Below are positions 25,377 through 33,439 of a DNA stretch of 64,000 nt, piece after piece; the first letter of the stretch is position 1; each line of letters starts with the position of its first letter. The notes under the pieces were generated by a model, which was given only the letters and a program-made list of their open reading frames with translations, did no database searches and was not told the origin of the DNA. Source of the stretch: JANOMH01 sp031422295 (lineage in GTDB: Bacteria; Pseudomonadota; Alphaproteobacteria; Rhodobacterales; Rhodobacteraceae). The stretch covers positions 22,138 to 86,137 of the forward strand of contig JANOQM010000089.1 in the NCBI GenBank assembly GCA_031422295.1. The letters are read 5' to 3'. The translations under genes were made by a program, and so were the position numbers.

Positions 25377-26267
25377 CTAGCGTTCCTTCACTTTGTTGAG
25401 GTATTTCACATAGATATTAGTGATCGCCACCACCATGATCAGCACGATATAGGCAAAGGCCGAGGACAGGCCGGTCTGCCATTCCTGAAACGCCATTTTA
25501 TACAGGCGGATCGAGATGAGTTCCGTCGTGGGCTGGCTGGACAGGACATAGGCCAGATCAAAGGTCTTGAACGCCTCCATCGTGCGGAAAATAATCGCGA
25601 TCATCAGGATCGGGGCGACCAGCGGCAGGGTGATGCGGAAGAAGGTGTAAAACTGCCCGGCCCGGTCAATTTCGGCGGCCTCGTACAGGTGCTTTGGCAC
25701 GGCGGACAGGCCAGCCAGCGACAGCAGCATCACAAAGGGCGCCCACATCCAGATATCGACCAGCGCAATGGCGTAAAGGGCTATGTCCGGGTCGGCCAGC
25801 CATTCGAATGTGCCCAGCCCAAGGAAGTAGTTGATGATGCCAAAGGACGGATCATAGAGCAGTTTCCAGAACAGCCCTACCACGGCCATTGACAGCATCA
25901 TCGGCAGTAACAGCAGCGTGGTGATGATCCCCTTGAACGGAATGTCGCGGTTCAGCAGCATGGCGAACCCAAAGCCGACGATCACCTGCCCCGTCACCGA
26001 CACGATCACGTATTTCGCGGTGATGGTAAAGTTGGACCAGATATAGGGGTCGCTAAGAAGTTCGCGGTAATTGGCCAGCCCGACGAAATTCGGCGCATCC
26101 GGGGTCGAGGCGCGGAAATCGGTAAAGGAATAGCCCAGCGACCAGATCAGCGGGAAAATGTTGAAAATGATCAGAAAGGCAATCGTCGGGATGATGAACA
26201 GATTGCGGATGGTAATGTCGCTAAGGCCACGGGTCGCCGCGCGGGATTTAGGGTCAAGGGCTGTCAT
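25377..26267 (-). CDS. carbohydrate ABC transporter permease (MalF type)
   Basis: The 296-residue permease has six predicted helices and the EAA motif LYEAAEIDRAGQFYTFFRI. ATG 26267 gives MTALDPKSRAATRG; a TTG five codons upstream is an alternative, and neither has a strong ribosome site. It lies 94 bp downstream of the binding-protein gene, a usual gap where the binding protein is expressed most. Confidence 0.92.
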   Translation of the reverse strand: MTALDPKSRAATRGLSDITIRNLFIIPTIAFLIIFNIFPLIWSLGYSFTDFRASTPDAPNFVGLANYRELLSDPYIWSNFTITAKYVIVSVTGQVIVGFGFAMLLNRDIPFKGIITTLLLLPMMLSMAVVGLFWKLLYDPSFGIINYFLGLGTFEWLADPDIALYAIALVDIWMWAPFVMLLSLAGLSAVPKHLYEAAEIDRAGQFYTFFRITLPLVAPILMIAIIFRTMEAFKTFDLAYVLSSQPTTELISIRLYKMAFQEWQTGLSSAFAYIVLIMVVAITNIYVKYLNKVKER

Positions 26268-26361
26268 GACGGGCAGGGACAAGGGGCGACTTTCCGGATT
26301 TTGGGGATGAAAAGGGGGGCAGCAGGCACCGCCCCCCTTGCTGTCAATTTAGCACCAAACC

Positions 26362-27672
26362 TTACTGGATGCGCCCATATTTCGTAAACGTTTCGGTCCA
26401 GTCGGCGGCCAGCGCATCCAGCGTTTCCTGTGCGGTTCCTTCACCACCCACGATGAACGGATACAGGCGACGGTTGGCGGCGGTCAGCAGTTCGGCAAAT
26501 TCGGGCACGGCCCAGAAATCCTTGACCACAAACATCGTCTGGTAGAACGCCTCGTTATACGGCGTCGCGGTGCGGAAGGCTTCGGATTCCAGCACGGCGG
26601 CACTGGCGGTATAGCCACCCAGTTCGGCCCAGCGCTGCTGCACGTCATCGCGGATGAACCATTCAAGGAACTTTATCGATTCCTCTTGGTTTTCGGAATA
26701 GCTGACGATGGAAATCCCCTGTCCGCCCAAGGCAGCGAACTGATCACCATCGGGACCGGCCGGGTTGGCAAAGAACCCGGTATTGGCGGCATGCGGATTG
26801 GTCGCCTCGTTCAGCAGGGCCGGGAAGAACGCGAAATAGTTCATCGACATGGCGGCCAGCCCTTCGGTGATGGCCTGATTGTTTTCGACAAAGAACGCTT
26901 TGGACCAGCCCGGCGGGGTATAGCTGAACAGGCGCTTGTAATCCTCGAGCGCCTGGACGGCTTGCGGTGAATTCAGGATGCCTTCGACCTGATAGGTTTC
27001 AAAATCGCCCAGTTCCGCGCCATAGGAGAAAATCGCATTTTCGACGCCCATGACCATCGCGTCATAGGAATTGTCGGTGTAAATCGCCACGCCATAGCGG
27101 CCTTCGTCGGGCCGGTTGAAGAACTCGGCAATGTCCAGCAATTGCGCCCAAGTGGTCGGCACGGCCAGCGGATAGCCATATTTCGCCTCGAAATTGGTCA
27201 TCTCGGTCGGATCTTCGAACCAATCCTTGCGGTAAGACCAGCCCACCGCGTCGCCTTCGGCAGGCACAGCCCAATAGGTGCCGGAATTGCCGGGGTATTC
27301 GGCGTAATATTTGACCGTTGCGGGGGCCATGACTTCGGCAAGGTTGTTGGCGTTGAAAAACTCGGTCAGGTCGACGTAATGCCCAGCCTCGGACGCCGCG
27401 CCAAGCCACTGGCTGTCGCCAACGATCATGTCATAGGCGCTGCCTTGGGCGTTAAATTCGGTAAAGGCCTTGGTTTGAAAATCTGACCATGGGGTGGTTT
27501 CAACCAGCACTTCCACGCCGGTTTCCGCCTCGTATTCATTGACCAGTTCTTGCAAAAAGTTTGCCGGGTCCCATTCGGCCCAGAAAATCACCAGATCCTG
27601 TGCCGCGACGCCAGAGGCGCCGAATGCGGACAGGGCCGCGCCAGCCAACAGGCCGGTCCATTTGGTATGCAT
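26362..27672 (-). CDS. extracellular solute-binding protein of the ABC importer
   Basis: The 436-residue protein has a signal peptide (MHTKWTGLLAGAALSAFGA to AAQ, about 24 residues) and the mature fold of cluster-B sugar-binding proteins (VIFWAEWDPANF at the start, ITEGLAAMSMNYFAF in the hinge region). Start ATG 27672 follows GGGAGGATAT. A longer open frame to 28146 is rejected because it crosses the divergent promoter. It delivers an unknown, probably carbohydrate-like, substrate to the permeases encoded downstream. Confidence 0.93.
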   Translation of the reverse strand: MHTKWTGLLAGAALSAFGASGVAAQDLVIFWAEWDPANFLQELVNEYEAETGVEVLVETTPWSDFQTKAFTEFNAQGSAYDMIVGDSQWLGAASEAGHYVDLTEFFNANNLAEVMAPATVKYYAEYPGNSGTYWAVPAEGDAVGWSYRKDWFEDPTEMTNFEAKYGYPLAVPTTWAQLLDIAEFFNRPDEGRYGVAIYTDNSYDAMVMGVENAIFSYGAELGDFETYQVEGILNSPQAVQALEDYKRLFSYTPPGWSKAFFVENNQAITEGLAAMSMNYFAFFPALLNEATNPHAANTGFFANPAGPDGDQFAALGGQGISIVSYSENQEESIKFLEWFIRDDVQQRWAELGGYTASAAVLESEAFRTATPYNEAFYQTMFVVKDFWAVPEFAELLTAANRRLYPFIVGGEGTAQETLDALAADWTETFTKYGRIQ

Positions 27673-27763
27673 TGCGATATCCTCCCATGTCGCGCGGGCA
27701 GCGGCGTGCAGCCTTCGACTTGCCGGTACTGGCAAGGGGGCTGTTTTGGCCTCTCCCACTGCA

Positions 27764-27780
27764 TTGTGGTAATACCAGAT
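27764..27780. promoter_or_regulatory. GntR operator candidate, site C
   Basis: TTGTGGT-AAT-ACCAGAT shares the full right arm of site B and the TGGT-NNN-ACCA core. It lies 92 bp upstream of the binding-protein start. Confidence 0.6.
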
Positions 27781-27953
27781 GAAACATGCTGTCAAGTGGC
27801 GGTCGAATTGTTGCAGAATCTCTTGGATACCTGCCGCAGCGCAGCAAAATATCAGTGAAAACCGATTGACGACCGCGCCGAACGGTCGCAAGACTAGCGT
27901 GACCCGCGTAGGTTTGGTCAGGTTTTCAGACCACGGGTTCAGAAATAAATCTA

Positions 27954-27970
27954 ATCTGGCCTGACCAGTT
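27954..27970. promoter_or_regulatory. GntR operator candidate, site D
   Basis: ATCTGGC-CTG-ACCAGTT shares the left arm of site B and lies 28 bp upstream of the Tm-1-like start, close to where a repressor would block transcription. Confidence 0.55.
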
Positions 27971-27998
27971 AGGACTGCAAGACACAGGAGGGCCCGGA

Positions 27999-29192
27999 TT
28001 GGGCAGGGTCTATCTGGTTGGCACGGCAGACACCAAAGGCCCCGAGATCGGGTTTTTGCACGGGCTTTTGGCCCCGCATCTGCCCGGTCTGATGCGGGTT
28101 GATCTGGGCTCAGGGCTGTCCGGCGTGCCGGTTGATCTGACTGCACCGATGATTGCTGCGAATCATCCGGACGGGCCTGAGTTTCTGACGTCGGGCGACC
28201 GGGGCAAGGTTGTGGCCGGGATGGTCGTGGCCTTTGCCGCGCATTGTGCGGCCCATGTGGGCCAGATTGACGGGATTATCGGTATCGGCGGCGGTGGCGG
28301 CACGGCCATGGTGACGGCGGGTATGCGTGCGTTGCCGTTGGGTGTGCCGAAACTGATGGTCTCGACCCTGGCGTCGGGTGACGTGGCGCCTTATGTCGAT
28401 ATTTCCGACATTATCATGATGCCGTCGGTCACGGATATTGCCGGGCTGAACCGGATTTCGCGAGTTATTCTGCATAATGCAGCGCAGGCGTTTCGCGGAA
28501 TGCTGGCGGTGCGACCGCAGCCGGATTTGGCGGATAAGCCGGCGCTGGGGCTGACGATGTTTGGCGTCACCACCCCTGCCGTCGCTGCCATTGCCGCCGC
28601 GTTGCAGGACCGGTTCGACCCGCTGATCTTTCACGCGACAGGCACGGGCGGCCGCGCGATGGAGGCGCTGGCGGATCAGGGCCTGCTGGCTGGGCTGATT
28701 GATATCACCACCACCGAAGTCGCCGATCTGCTGTTTGGCGGGGTGTTGCCTGCCTTGCCCACAAGGCTGGATGTGGTGGCCCGGCGCGGCCTGCCCTATG
28801 TCGGATCGCTGGGCGCGCTGGATATGGTGAACTTCTGGGCCCCGGATACTGTTCCTGCCAATTATGCCAACCGGCTGTTGTACCACCACAACCCCAATGT
28901 GACCCTGATGCGCACAACCGTGGCCGAATGTGCGCAGATCGGGTGCTGGATCGGGGCCAAGCTGAACGCCTGTCAGGGGCCGGTGCGGATGCTGTTGCCG
29001 CTGGGCGGGCTGTCGGCGCTGGATATTCCGGGCGGTGCATTTCATGACCCCGATGCGGATGCGGCCTTGTTCCGGGCGCTGACCCAGACCACGGTGCAAA
29101 CCAGCGCGCGCCAGCTGATCCCGGTGCCGTTTCATATTAACGACGCGGGCTTTGCCGCTGCTGCCGTCGCTGCTGTGCATGAAATTTTGTAA
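27999..29192 (+). CDS. Tm-1-like ATP-binding domain protein (UPF0261)
   Basis: The 397-residue protein starts VYLVGTADTKGPEIGFL and has the glycine-rich IGIGGGGGTAM (about 95-104), LPLGVPKLMVST and VPYVDISDIIMMPSVTD segments of the Tm-1-like/UPF0261 family. The plant member Tm-1 binds viral replicase. The bacterial role is not established, but these proteins commonly sit next to PEP-hydrolase-like genes, as here. TTG at 27999 is chosen because CAGGAGGG lies just upstream. First gene of a four-gene operon. Confidence 0.85.
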   Translation: MGRVYLVGTADTKGPEIGFLHGLLAPHLPGLMRVDLGSGLSGVPVDLTAPMIAANHPDGPEFLTSGDRGKVVAGMVVAFAAHCAAHVGQIDGIIGIGGGGGTAMVTAGMRALPLGVPKLMVSTLASGDVAPYVDISDIIMMPSVTDIAGLNRISRVILHNAAQAFRGMLAVRPQPDLADKPALGLTMFGVTTPAVAAIAAALQDRFDPLIFHATGTGGRAMEALADQGLLAGLIDITTTEVADLLFGGVLPALPTRLDVVARRGLPYVGSLGALDMVNFWAPDTVPANYANRLLYHHNPNVTLMRTTVAECAQIGCWIGAKLNACQGPVRMLLPLGGLSALDIPGGAFHDPDADAALFRALTQTTVQTSARQLIPVPFHINDAGFAAAAVAAVHEIL

Positions 29193-29202
29193 AGGACCAC
29201 TG

Positions 29203-30039
29203 ATGCCCGCCATTCCCCGCGCCGACATTCTGACCCGCCTGAACGCGATGATCACCGCAGGTCAGCCGATTATTGGCGGCGGTGCTGGCACCGGCCTGTC
29301 GGCCAAGGCCGAAGAGGCGGGCGGGATTGACCTGATCATCATTTATAATTCAGGCCGTTACCGCATGGCTGGGCGGGGGTCTGCTGCGGGGTTGTTGGCC
29401 TATGGCAATGCCAATGAGATCGTCAAGGAAATGGCGGTCGAAGTGCTACCGGTGGTCCGGCATACGCCCGTTCTGGCGGGGGTGAATGGCACTGATCCGT
29501 TTATCCTGATGCCGCAGTTTCTGGCTGAGCTGAAATATATGGGGTTTTCCGGGGTGCAGAATTTCCCCACCATCGGCCTGTTCGACGGGGCGATGCGCCA
29601 GAGTTTTGAGGAAACCGGGATGGGTTATGGGCTGGAGGTCGAGATGATCGCGCTGGCGCATGGGATGGACCTGCTGACCACGCCTTACGTGTTCAATACC
29701 GCCGAAGCGGAGGCGATGACCCGGGCCGGGGCCGATATCATCGTGGCGCATATGGGGGTGACGACCGGGGGCAGTATAGGGGCCACCTCGGCCAAGACGC
29801 TGGATGATTGCGTGGCGCAGATCGATGCGATTGCCATCGCCGCCCGGGCGCTGCGCCCCGATATTATCGTGTTGTGCCATGGCGGCCCGATTTCGATGCC
29901 CGAGGATGCAGCCTATGTGCTGTCGCGCACCACCGGCTGCCATGGGTTTTACGGTGCCAGTTCTGCCGAACGCCTGCCTGCGGAAACGGCGATTCGTGAC
30001 CAGATCAGGGCCTTTAAGGCCATAGGGGGACCAAAATGA
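29203..30039 (+). CDS. phosphoenolpyruvate hydrolase-like TIM-barrel protein
   Basis: The 278-residue protein has the PEP-hydrolase/PEP-mutase-like fold: IIGGGAGTGLSAKAEEAGG, DLIIIYNSGRYRMAGRGS, LAGVNGTDPF, GVQNFPTIGLFDG and HMGVTTGGSIGA. Its partner Tm-1-like gene ends 10 bp before. ATG 29203 gives the conserved start MPAIPRADILTRL. The two proteins are probably a functional pair, perhaps acting on a C-C or C-O bond of a carboxylic acid; the reaction is not known. Confidence 0.83.
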   Translation: MPAIPRADILTRLNAMITAGQPIIGGGAGTGLSAKAEEAGGIDLIIIYNSGRYRMAGRGSAAGLLAYGNANEIVKEMAVEVLPVVRHTPVLAGVNGTDPFILMPQFLAELKYMGFSGVQNFPTIGLFDGAMRQSFEETGMGYGLEVEMIALAHGMDLLTTPYVFNTAEAEAMTRAGADIIVAHMGVTTGGSIGATSAKTLDDCVAQIDAIAIAARALRPDIIVLCHGGPISMPEDAAYVLSRTTGCHGFYGASSAERLPAETAIRDQIRAFKAIGGPK

Positions 30040-30449
30040 CTGATAATTTGATTGTGTATCCAGAAAACGTGAACCGCTTTGTGTTCGACTGGGGGCACCT
30101 GACGATGACCTGCGGCCCCGAGGTGAACGGGGCAACGCAGTTATCTGCAGGCGTTGTGCATGTCCCGCCCGGAATGGGGCATGGGCGGCATAATCATCCG
30201 GGGTCGGAAGAGATCATTTATGTGCTGGAGGGATCCGGCGAACAGATGATCGAGGATACCCAAGGCAACCCGGTCGTGCATCAGGTTCGGGCCGGTTGCA
30301 CGATCTTTGTGCCCGACAGCCGGTTTCATGCGACGATGAACACCGGCACAACGCTGATGCGGGTTTTTGTCGTTTACAGCCCTGCCGGGCCAGAGCTGGG
30401 GGTGCGTGACCTGCCAGGTTTTCGGCTTGTCCCGCCACCCCACGCCTGA
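30036..30449 (+). CDS. cupin-domain protein
   Basis: The 137-residue single-domain cupin keeps a metal site: H52 and H54 in GRHNHPGSEE, Glu58 or Glu59, and H98 in SRFHATMN. Cupins of this size are often isomerases or dioxygenases for small acids and sugars. The start overlaps the previous stop by 4 nt. Confidence 0.85.
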   Translation: MTDNLIVYPENVNRFVFDWGHLTMTCGPEVNGATQLSAGVVHVPPGMGHGRHNHPGSEEIIYVLEGSGEQMIEDTQGNPVVHQVRAGCTIFVPDSRFHATMNTGTTLMRVFVVYSPAGPELGVRDLPGFRLVPPPHA

Positions 30450-30468
30450 AACCGCACGGATGCATGCC

Positions 30469-31632
30469 ATGACCCACCTCAACTACAGTTTTGACGCCCT
30501 TGATGATCTGATGGAGGCCGCCGGGATTGATGCCCTTGTCGCCACATCGAAACACAATGTCCGCTATTTGCTGGGCGGCTATCAGTTCATCTTTTTCGGC
30601 GCGATGGATGCGATTGGCCAAAGCCGGTATTTGCCTGCCTTTGTCTATCGGCGCGGCGATGTGTCCAAAACTGCCTATTTCGCCAACCGGATGGAGGGGC
30701 ATGAACATGCCGTCACTCCGTTCTGGGTGTCCGAATTTCAGCCCAAACACTGGGGGTCGGTGGATACGATGACCTCGGTCGCGGCCTATCTGCACAAGAT
30801 TGGTGTGGGCAACGGACGGATCGGGATCGAGCCGGGGTTTCTGCCCAAGGACGGGTTTGATGCGCTGAATGCCGGCCTGCCGGGCGCTGCTGTGGTTGAC
30901 GCCAGCATGATGCTGGCCCGGCTGCGGATGATCAAAACGACCGTTGAACTGGACCTGCTGCGCCGCGCGTCGGATGGCATCGATGCGTCGATGCAGGCCA
31001 CGATCAAATGGGCGGGCGAGGGCACCAGCAAAACGGAGATCATCGAGCGCTTGCGGGTTGAGGAAACCCTGCGCGGGCTGCATTTCGACTATTGCCTGCT
31101 GACCCTGGGGGCCAGCCATATCCGTGCTGCATCGCCACAGAAATGGGCGCAGGGCGAGGTATTGTCGATTGATTCCGGTGGCAATCTGGACGGCTATATC
31201 GGCGATATCTGCCGGATGGGCGTACTGGGCGAACCGGATGCCGAACTGGTCGATATTTTGGCCGAGATCGAGACGGTCCAGCAGGCCGCCTTTGCCCGGA
31301 TCAGGCCGGGGGGCACCGCCACGGATATGGTGACGGCGGGAGAGGCGGCCCTGAAACGCGGCCCCAATGCCGCCTGCAATGACTTTTTCGCGCATGGTAT
31401 GGGGCTGATCACGCATGAGGCCCCGTTTTTGATGACCAATCATCCGGTGGCTTATGTCGGGTCAGACGCCGAAACGCCATTCATGCCGGGCATGGTGTTG
31501 TCGGTGGAAACCACCATGCTGCATCCCACGCGCGGGTTTATCAAGATTGAGGATACGGTGGCGGTGACGGCCATGGGATATGAGATGTTCGGCGGGGCCA
31601 ATCGCGGTTGGACACGCAGCGGGACACCCTAA
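30469..31632 (+). CDS. M24 family peptidase / creatinase-like hydrolase
   Basis: The 387-residue protein has a creatinase N-domain (about 1-150) and a pita-bread catalytic domain. All five metal ligands of the M24 family are visible: D235 (LSIDSGG), D246 (YIGDICRM), H309 (FAHGMG), E347 (LSVETT) and E361 (IKIEDT). Members include Xaa-Pro peptidases, creatinase and ectoine hydrolase. ATG 30469 has CGGA 8 bp upstream; ATG 30460 is an alternative. It lies 19 bp after the cupin, as the last gene of the right operon. Confidence 0.85.
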   Translation: MTHLNYSFDALDDLMEAAGIDALVATSKHNVRYLLGGYQFIFFGAMDAIGQSRYLPAFVYRRGDVSKTAYFANRMEGHEHAVTPFWVSEFQPKHWGSVDTMTSVAAYLHKIGVGNGRIGIEPGFLPKDGFDALNAGLPGAAVVDASMMLARLRMIKTTVELDLLRRASDGIDASMQATIKWAGEGTSKTEIIERLRVEETLRGLHFDYCLLTLGASHIRAASPQKWAQGEVLSIDSGGNLDGYIGDICRMGVLGEPDAELVDILAEIETVQQAAFARIRPGGTATDMVTAGEAALKRGPNAACNDFFAHGMGLITHEAPFLMTNHPVAYVGSDAETPFMPGMVLSVETTMLHPTRGFIKIEDTVAVTAMGYEMFGGANRGWTRSGTP

Positions 31633-31661
31633 AACCGGGGCAAACTGCCCCGGTAGTGGTC

Positions 31662-32246
31662 TTATTCTTCTTCAGCCTCACTCTCGGCCATGGCCTCATC
31701 GCGGATCGGGCGGGTTTCGCGTGGCGGTCGGCCCACGACGTCACGTAACTCATCCAGTTCGATGAAATTATCGGCCTGACGGCGCAATTCATCGGCAATC
31801 ATCGGCGGCTGACTGCGGATTGTCGATACGACCGACACCCGCACACCTTTGCGCTGGATCGCCTCAACCAGCGGCCGGAAATCGCCGTCACCGGAAAACA
31901 AGACAATGTGATCGACATGCGGGGCCAGTTCCATGGCATCGACGCAAAGTTCGATGTCCATATTGCCCTTGACCTTACGCCGGCCCTGGCTGTCGGTATA
32001 TTCCTTGGCCGGTTTGGTGACCATGGTGAAGCCGTTATAGTGCAGCCAGTCAACCAGAGGGCGAATCGGTGAATATTCGTCATTCTCTAAAAGTGCGGTA
32101 TAATAAAAGGCGCGCAGCAATTTGCCCCGGCGCATGAATTCTGACCGCAAAAGCTTGTAATCAATGTCGAATCCGAGTGACTTTGCAGCCGCGTATAAAT
32201 TCGATCCATCGATGAAGAGCGCGAGACGCTCGTCCCGATAAAACAT
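31662..32246 (-). CDS. NYN domain (LabA/DUF88) putative RNase
   Basis: The 194-residue protein has the PIN-like NYN fold with acidic catalytic residues: D13 in LFIDGSNLY, the NMDIELCVDAME segment, and LFSGDGDFRPLVE. These proteins are thought to cut or process RNA. Start ATG 32246 follows AAGGAC; a longer frame upstream overlaps the divergent folK start and is rejected. The C-terminal tail is acidic (SEAEEE). Confidence 0.87.
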   Translation of the reverse strand: MFYRDERLALFIDGSNLYAAAKSLGFDIDYKLLRSEFMRRGKLLRAFYYTALLENDEYSPIRPLVDWLHYNGFTMVTKPAKEYTDSQGRRKVKGNMDIELCVDAMELAPHVDHIVLFSGDGDFRPLVEAIQRKGVRVSVVSTIRSQPPMIADELRRQADNFIELDELRDVVGRPPRETRPIRDEAMAESEAEEE

Positions 32247-32339
32247 AAATTGTCCTTCCGAATGTGTGCTGCCGCACTGGTCTTGGGTGAGTGGGTCCAG
32301 TAACGGGCAGTAAGTTGCGTAATGTAAGGAAATGGTGAC

Positions 32340-32930
32340 ATGTCGCAAGTCCCCGAGCAAGGGCCTGCCGTAAGGTCAGCCCTGGTCGCCCTTGGTGGTA
32401 ATGTCGTATCCCCATACGGACCGCCCGAACTGACGTTACGCGCGGCTGTGACGGAAGTAGAGCGTCATATAGGCAAGGTCACGGGGAAAAGCAGATTTTT
32501 TTGCACACCCTGTTTTCCGGCAGGTGCGGGTCCGGACTATGTGAATGCCGCGATCAGTGTCGAATCGGCCCTGAATGCCGCCGAACTGCTGGCAGCCCTG
32601 CACCGGATCGAGGCCGCGTTTGGCCGCGAACGGGTGCAGCGCTGGGGTATGCGCACGCTGGATCTGGATCTGATAGCGCTGGGCGATCTGGTATTGCCCG
32701 ATCCAGCCACCCATGCCGCATGGCGCGCGCTTCCCGCCGATCTGCAAAAGATGCGCGCCCCGGATGAGATCATTCTGCCGCATCCGCGCCTGCAGGACCG
32801 GGCTTTTGTGCTGGTGCCCTTGGCCGATATTGCCCCCGGTTGGCGGCATCCGATCCTGGGCCTGACGATTGCCGAAATGTGCGCCGCCTGCCCGGCACAG
32901 GACCGTGCCGATGTGGTGCCGATAGACTAG
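32340..32930 (+). CDS. folK: 2-amino-4-hydroxy-6-hydroxymethyldihydropteridine pyrophosphokinase
   Basis: HPPK activates the pterin for folate synthesis. The 196-residue protein has LVALGGNV near the start, the FF-C-TPCFPAG substrate loop and the signature RWGMRTLDLDLIALG. The C-terminal LPHPRLQDRAFVLVPLADIAPGW is typical. Divergent from the NYN gene with 93 bp between them. Confidence 0.94.
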   Translation: MSQVPEQGPAVRSALVALGGNVVSPYGPPELTLRAAVTEVERHIGKVTGKSRFFCTPCFPAGAGPDYVNAAISVESALNAAELLAALHRIEAAFGRERVQRWGMRTLDLDLIALGDLVLPDPATHAAWRALPADLQKMRAPDEIILPHPRLQDRAFVLVPLADIAPGWRHPILGLTIAEMCAACPAQDRADVVPID

Positions 32931-33059
32931 GGCCGCGCCCGTTATTGGCCTTGTCAATCGGTTTTTCAGCCCTTAGACAGACGGCTTCCAAAGTTCGGGC
33001 CTGCGCCCTGTTTTCACTTGCGCCGATCCGACCTTAGCCCAACCCGATGGGAGTGCCAC

Positions 33060-33413
33060 ATGGCCCGCGTTACCGTAGAAGATTGCGTCGACAAAGTTCC
33101 GAACCGCTTTGAGCTTGTCATGCTGGCCGCCCACCGCGCCCGCGAAATCACCGCCGGGTCGCCGCTGACCGTGCCGCGCGACAATGACAAGAACCCGGTC
33201 GTCTCCTTGCGCGAAATCGCCGAGGAAACCCAGTTGGCCGATGACCTGCGCGAACGGATGATCGAGGCGAACCAGACCCAGATCGAAGTGGACGAGGCCG
33301 AAGACGACAACATGGCCCTGCTCATGGGGGCCGAGGTAGACAAGCCAGTACATGATGACATGTCCGAAGAGCGGCTTTTGCGCGAATTGATGGAGGCGCA
33401 GGGGCAACGTTAA
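33060..33413 (+). CDS. rpoZ: RNA polymerase omega subunit
   Basis: The 117-residue protein starts MARVTVEDCVDKVPNRFELVM, the omega signature, with AAHRAREI and the acidic C-terminal tail usual in alphaproteobacteria. ATG 33060 is preceded by GGGAGTGCCAC. The 129-bp upstream gap contains a possible promoter (TTGTCA at 32951, 17 bp, TAGACA), which is weak evidence. It precedes rsh, as in many proteobacteria. Confidence 0.96.
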   Translation: MARVTVEDCVDKVPNRFELVMLAAHRAREITAGSPLTVPRDNDKNPVVSLREIAEETQLADDLRERMIEANQTQIEVDEAEDDNMALLMGAEVDKPVHDDMSEERLLRELMEAQGQR

Positions 33414-33439
33414 GCCGCCTGCGACAGGCACAGGACCAG

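Larger units (their letters stand above)
27673..27998. promoter_or_regulatory. 326-bp divergent promoter region with two GntR-type sites
   Basis: This gene-free stretch drives the binding protein leftward and the Tm-1-like gene rightward. It holds operator candidates C (27764-27780) and D (27954-27970). It is visibly richer in A/T than the flanking genes around 27770-27960. I see no short gene or RNA in it. Confidence 0.65.

Noticed and set aside
27914..27932. Extra GntR site TGGTC...GACCA
   Set aside because: The half-sites are about 11 bp apart rather than 3, unlike the other four sites.
27673..28146. N-terminal extension of the ABC binding protein
   Set aside because: It would cross both operators and the divergent promoter; the signal peptide and GGGAGG site place the start at 27672.
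32951..32979. Sigma-70 promoter for rpoZ
   Set aside because: TTGTCA with 17-bp spacing and TAGACA is only a partial match; noted in the rpoZ entry but not listed as a feature.
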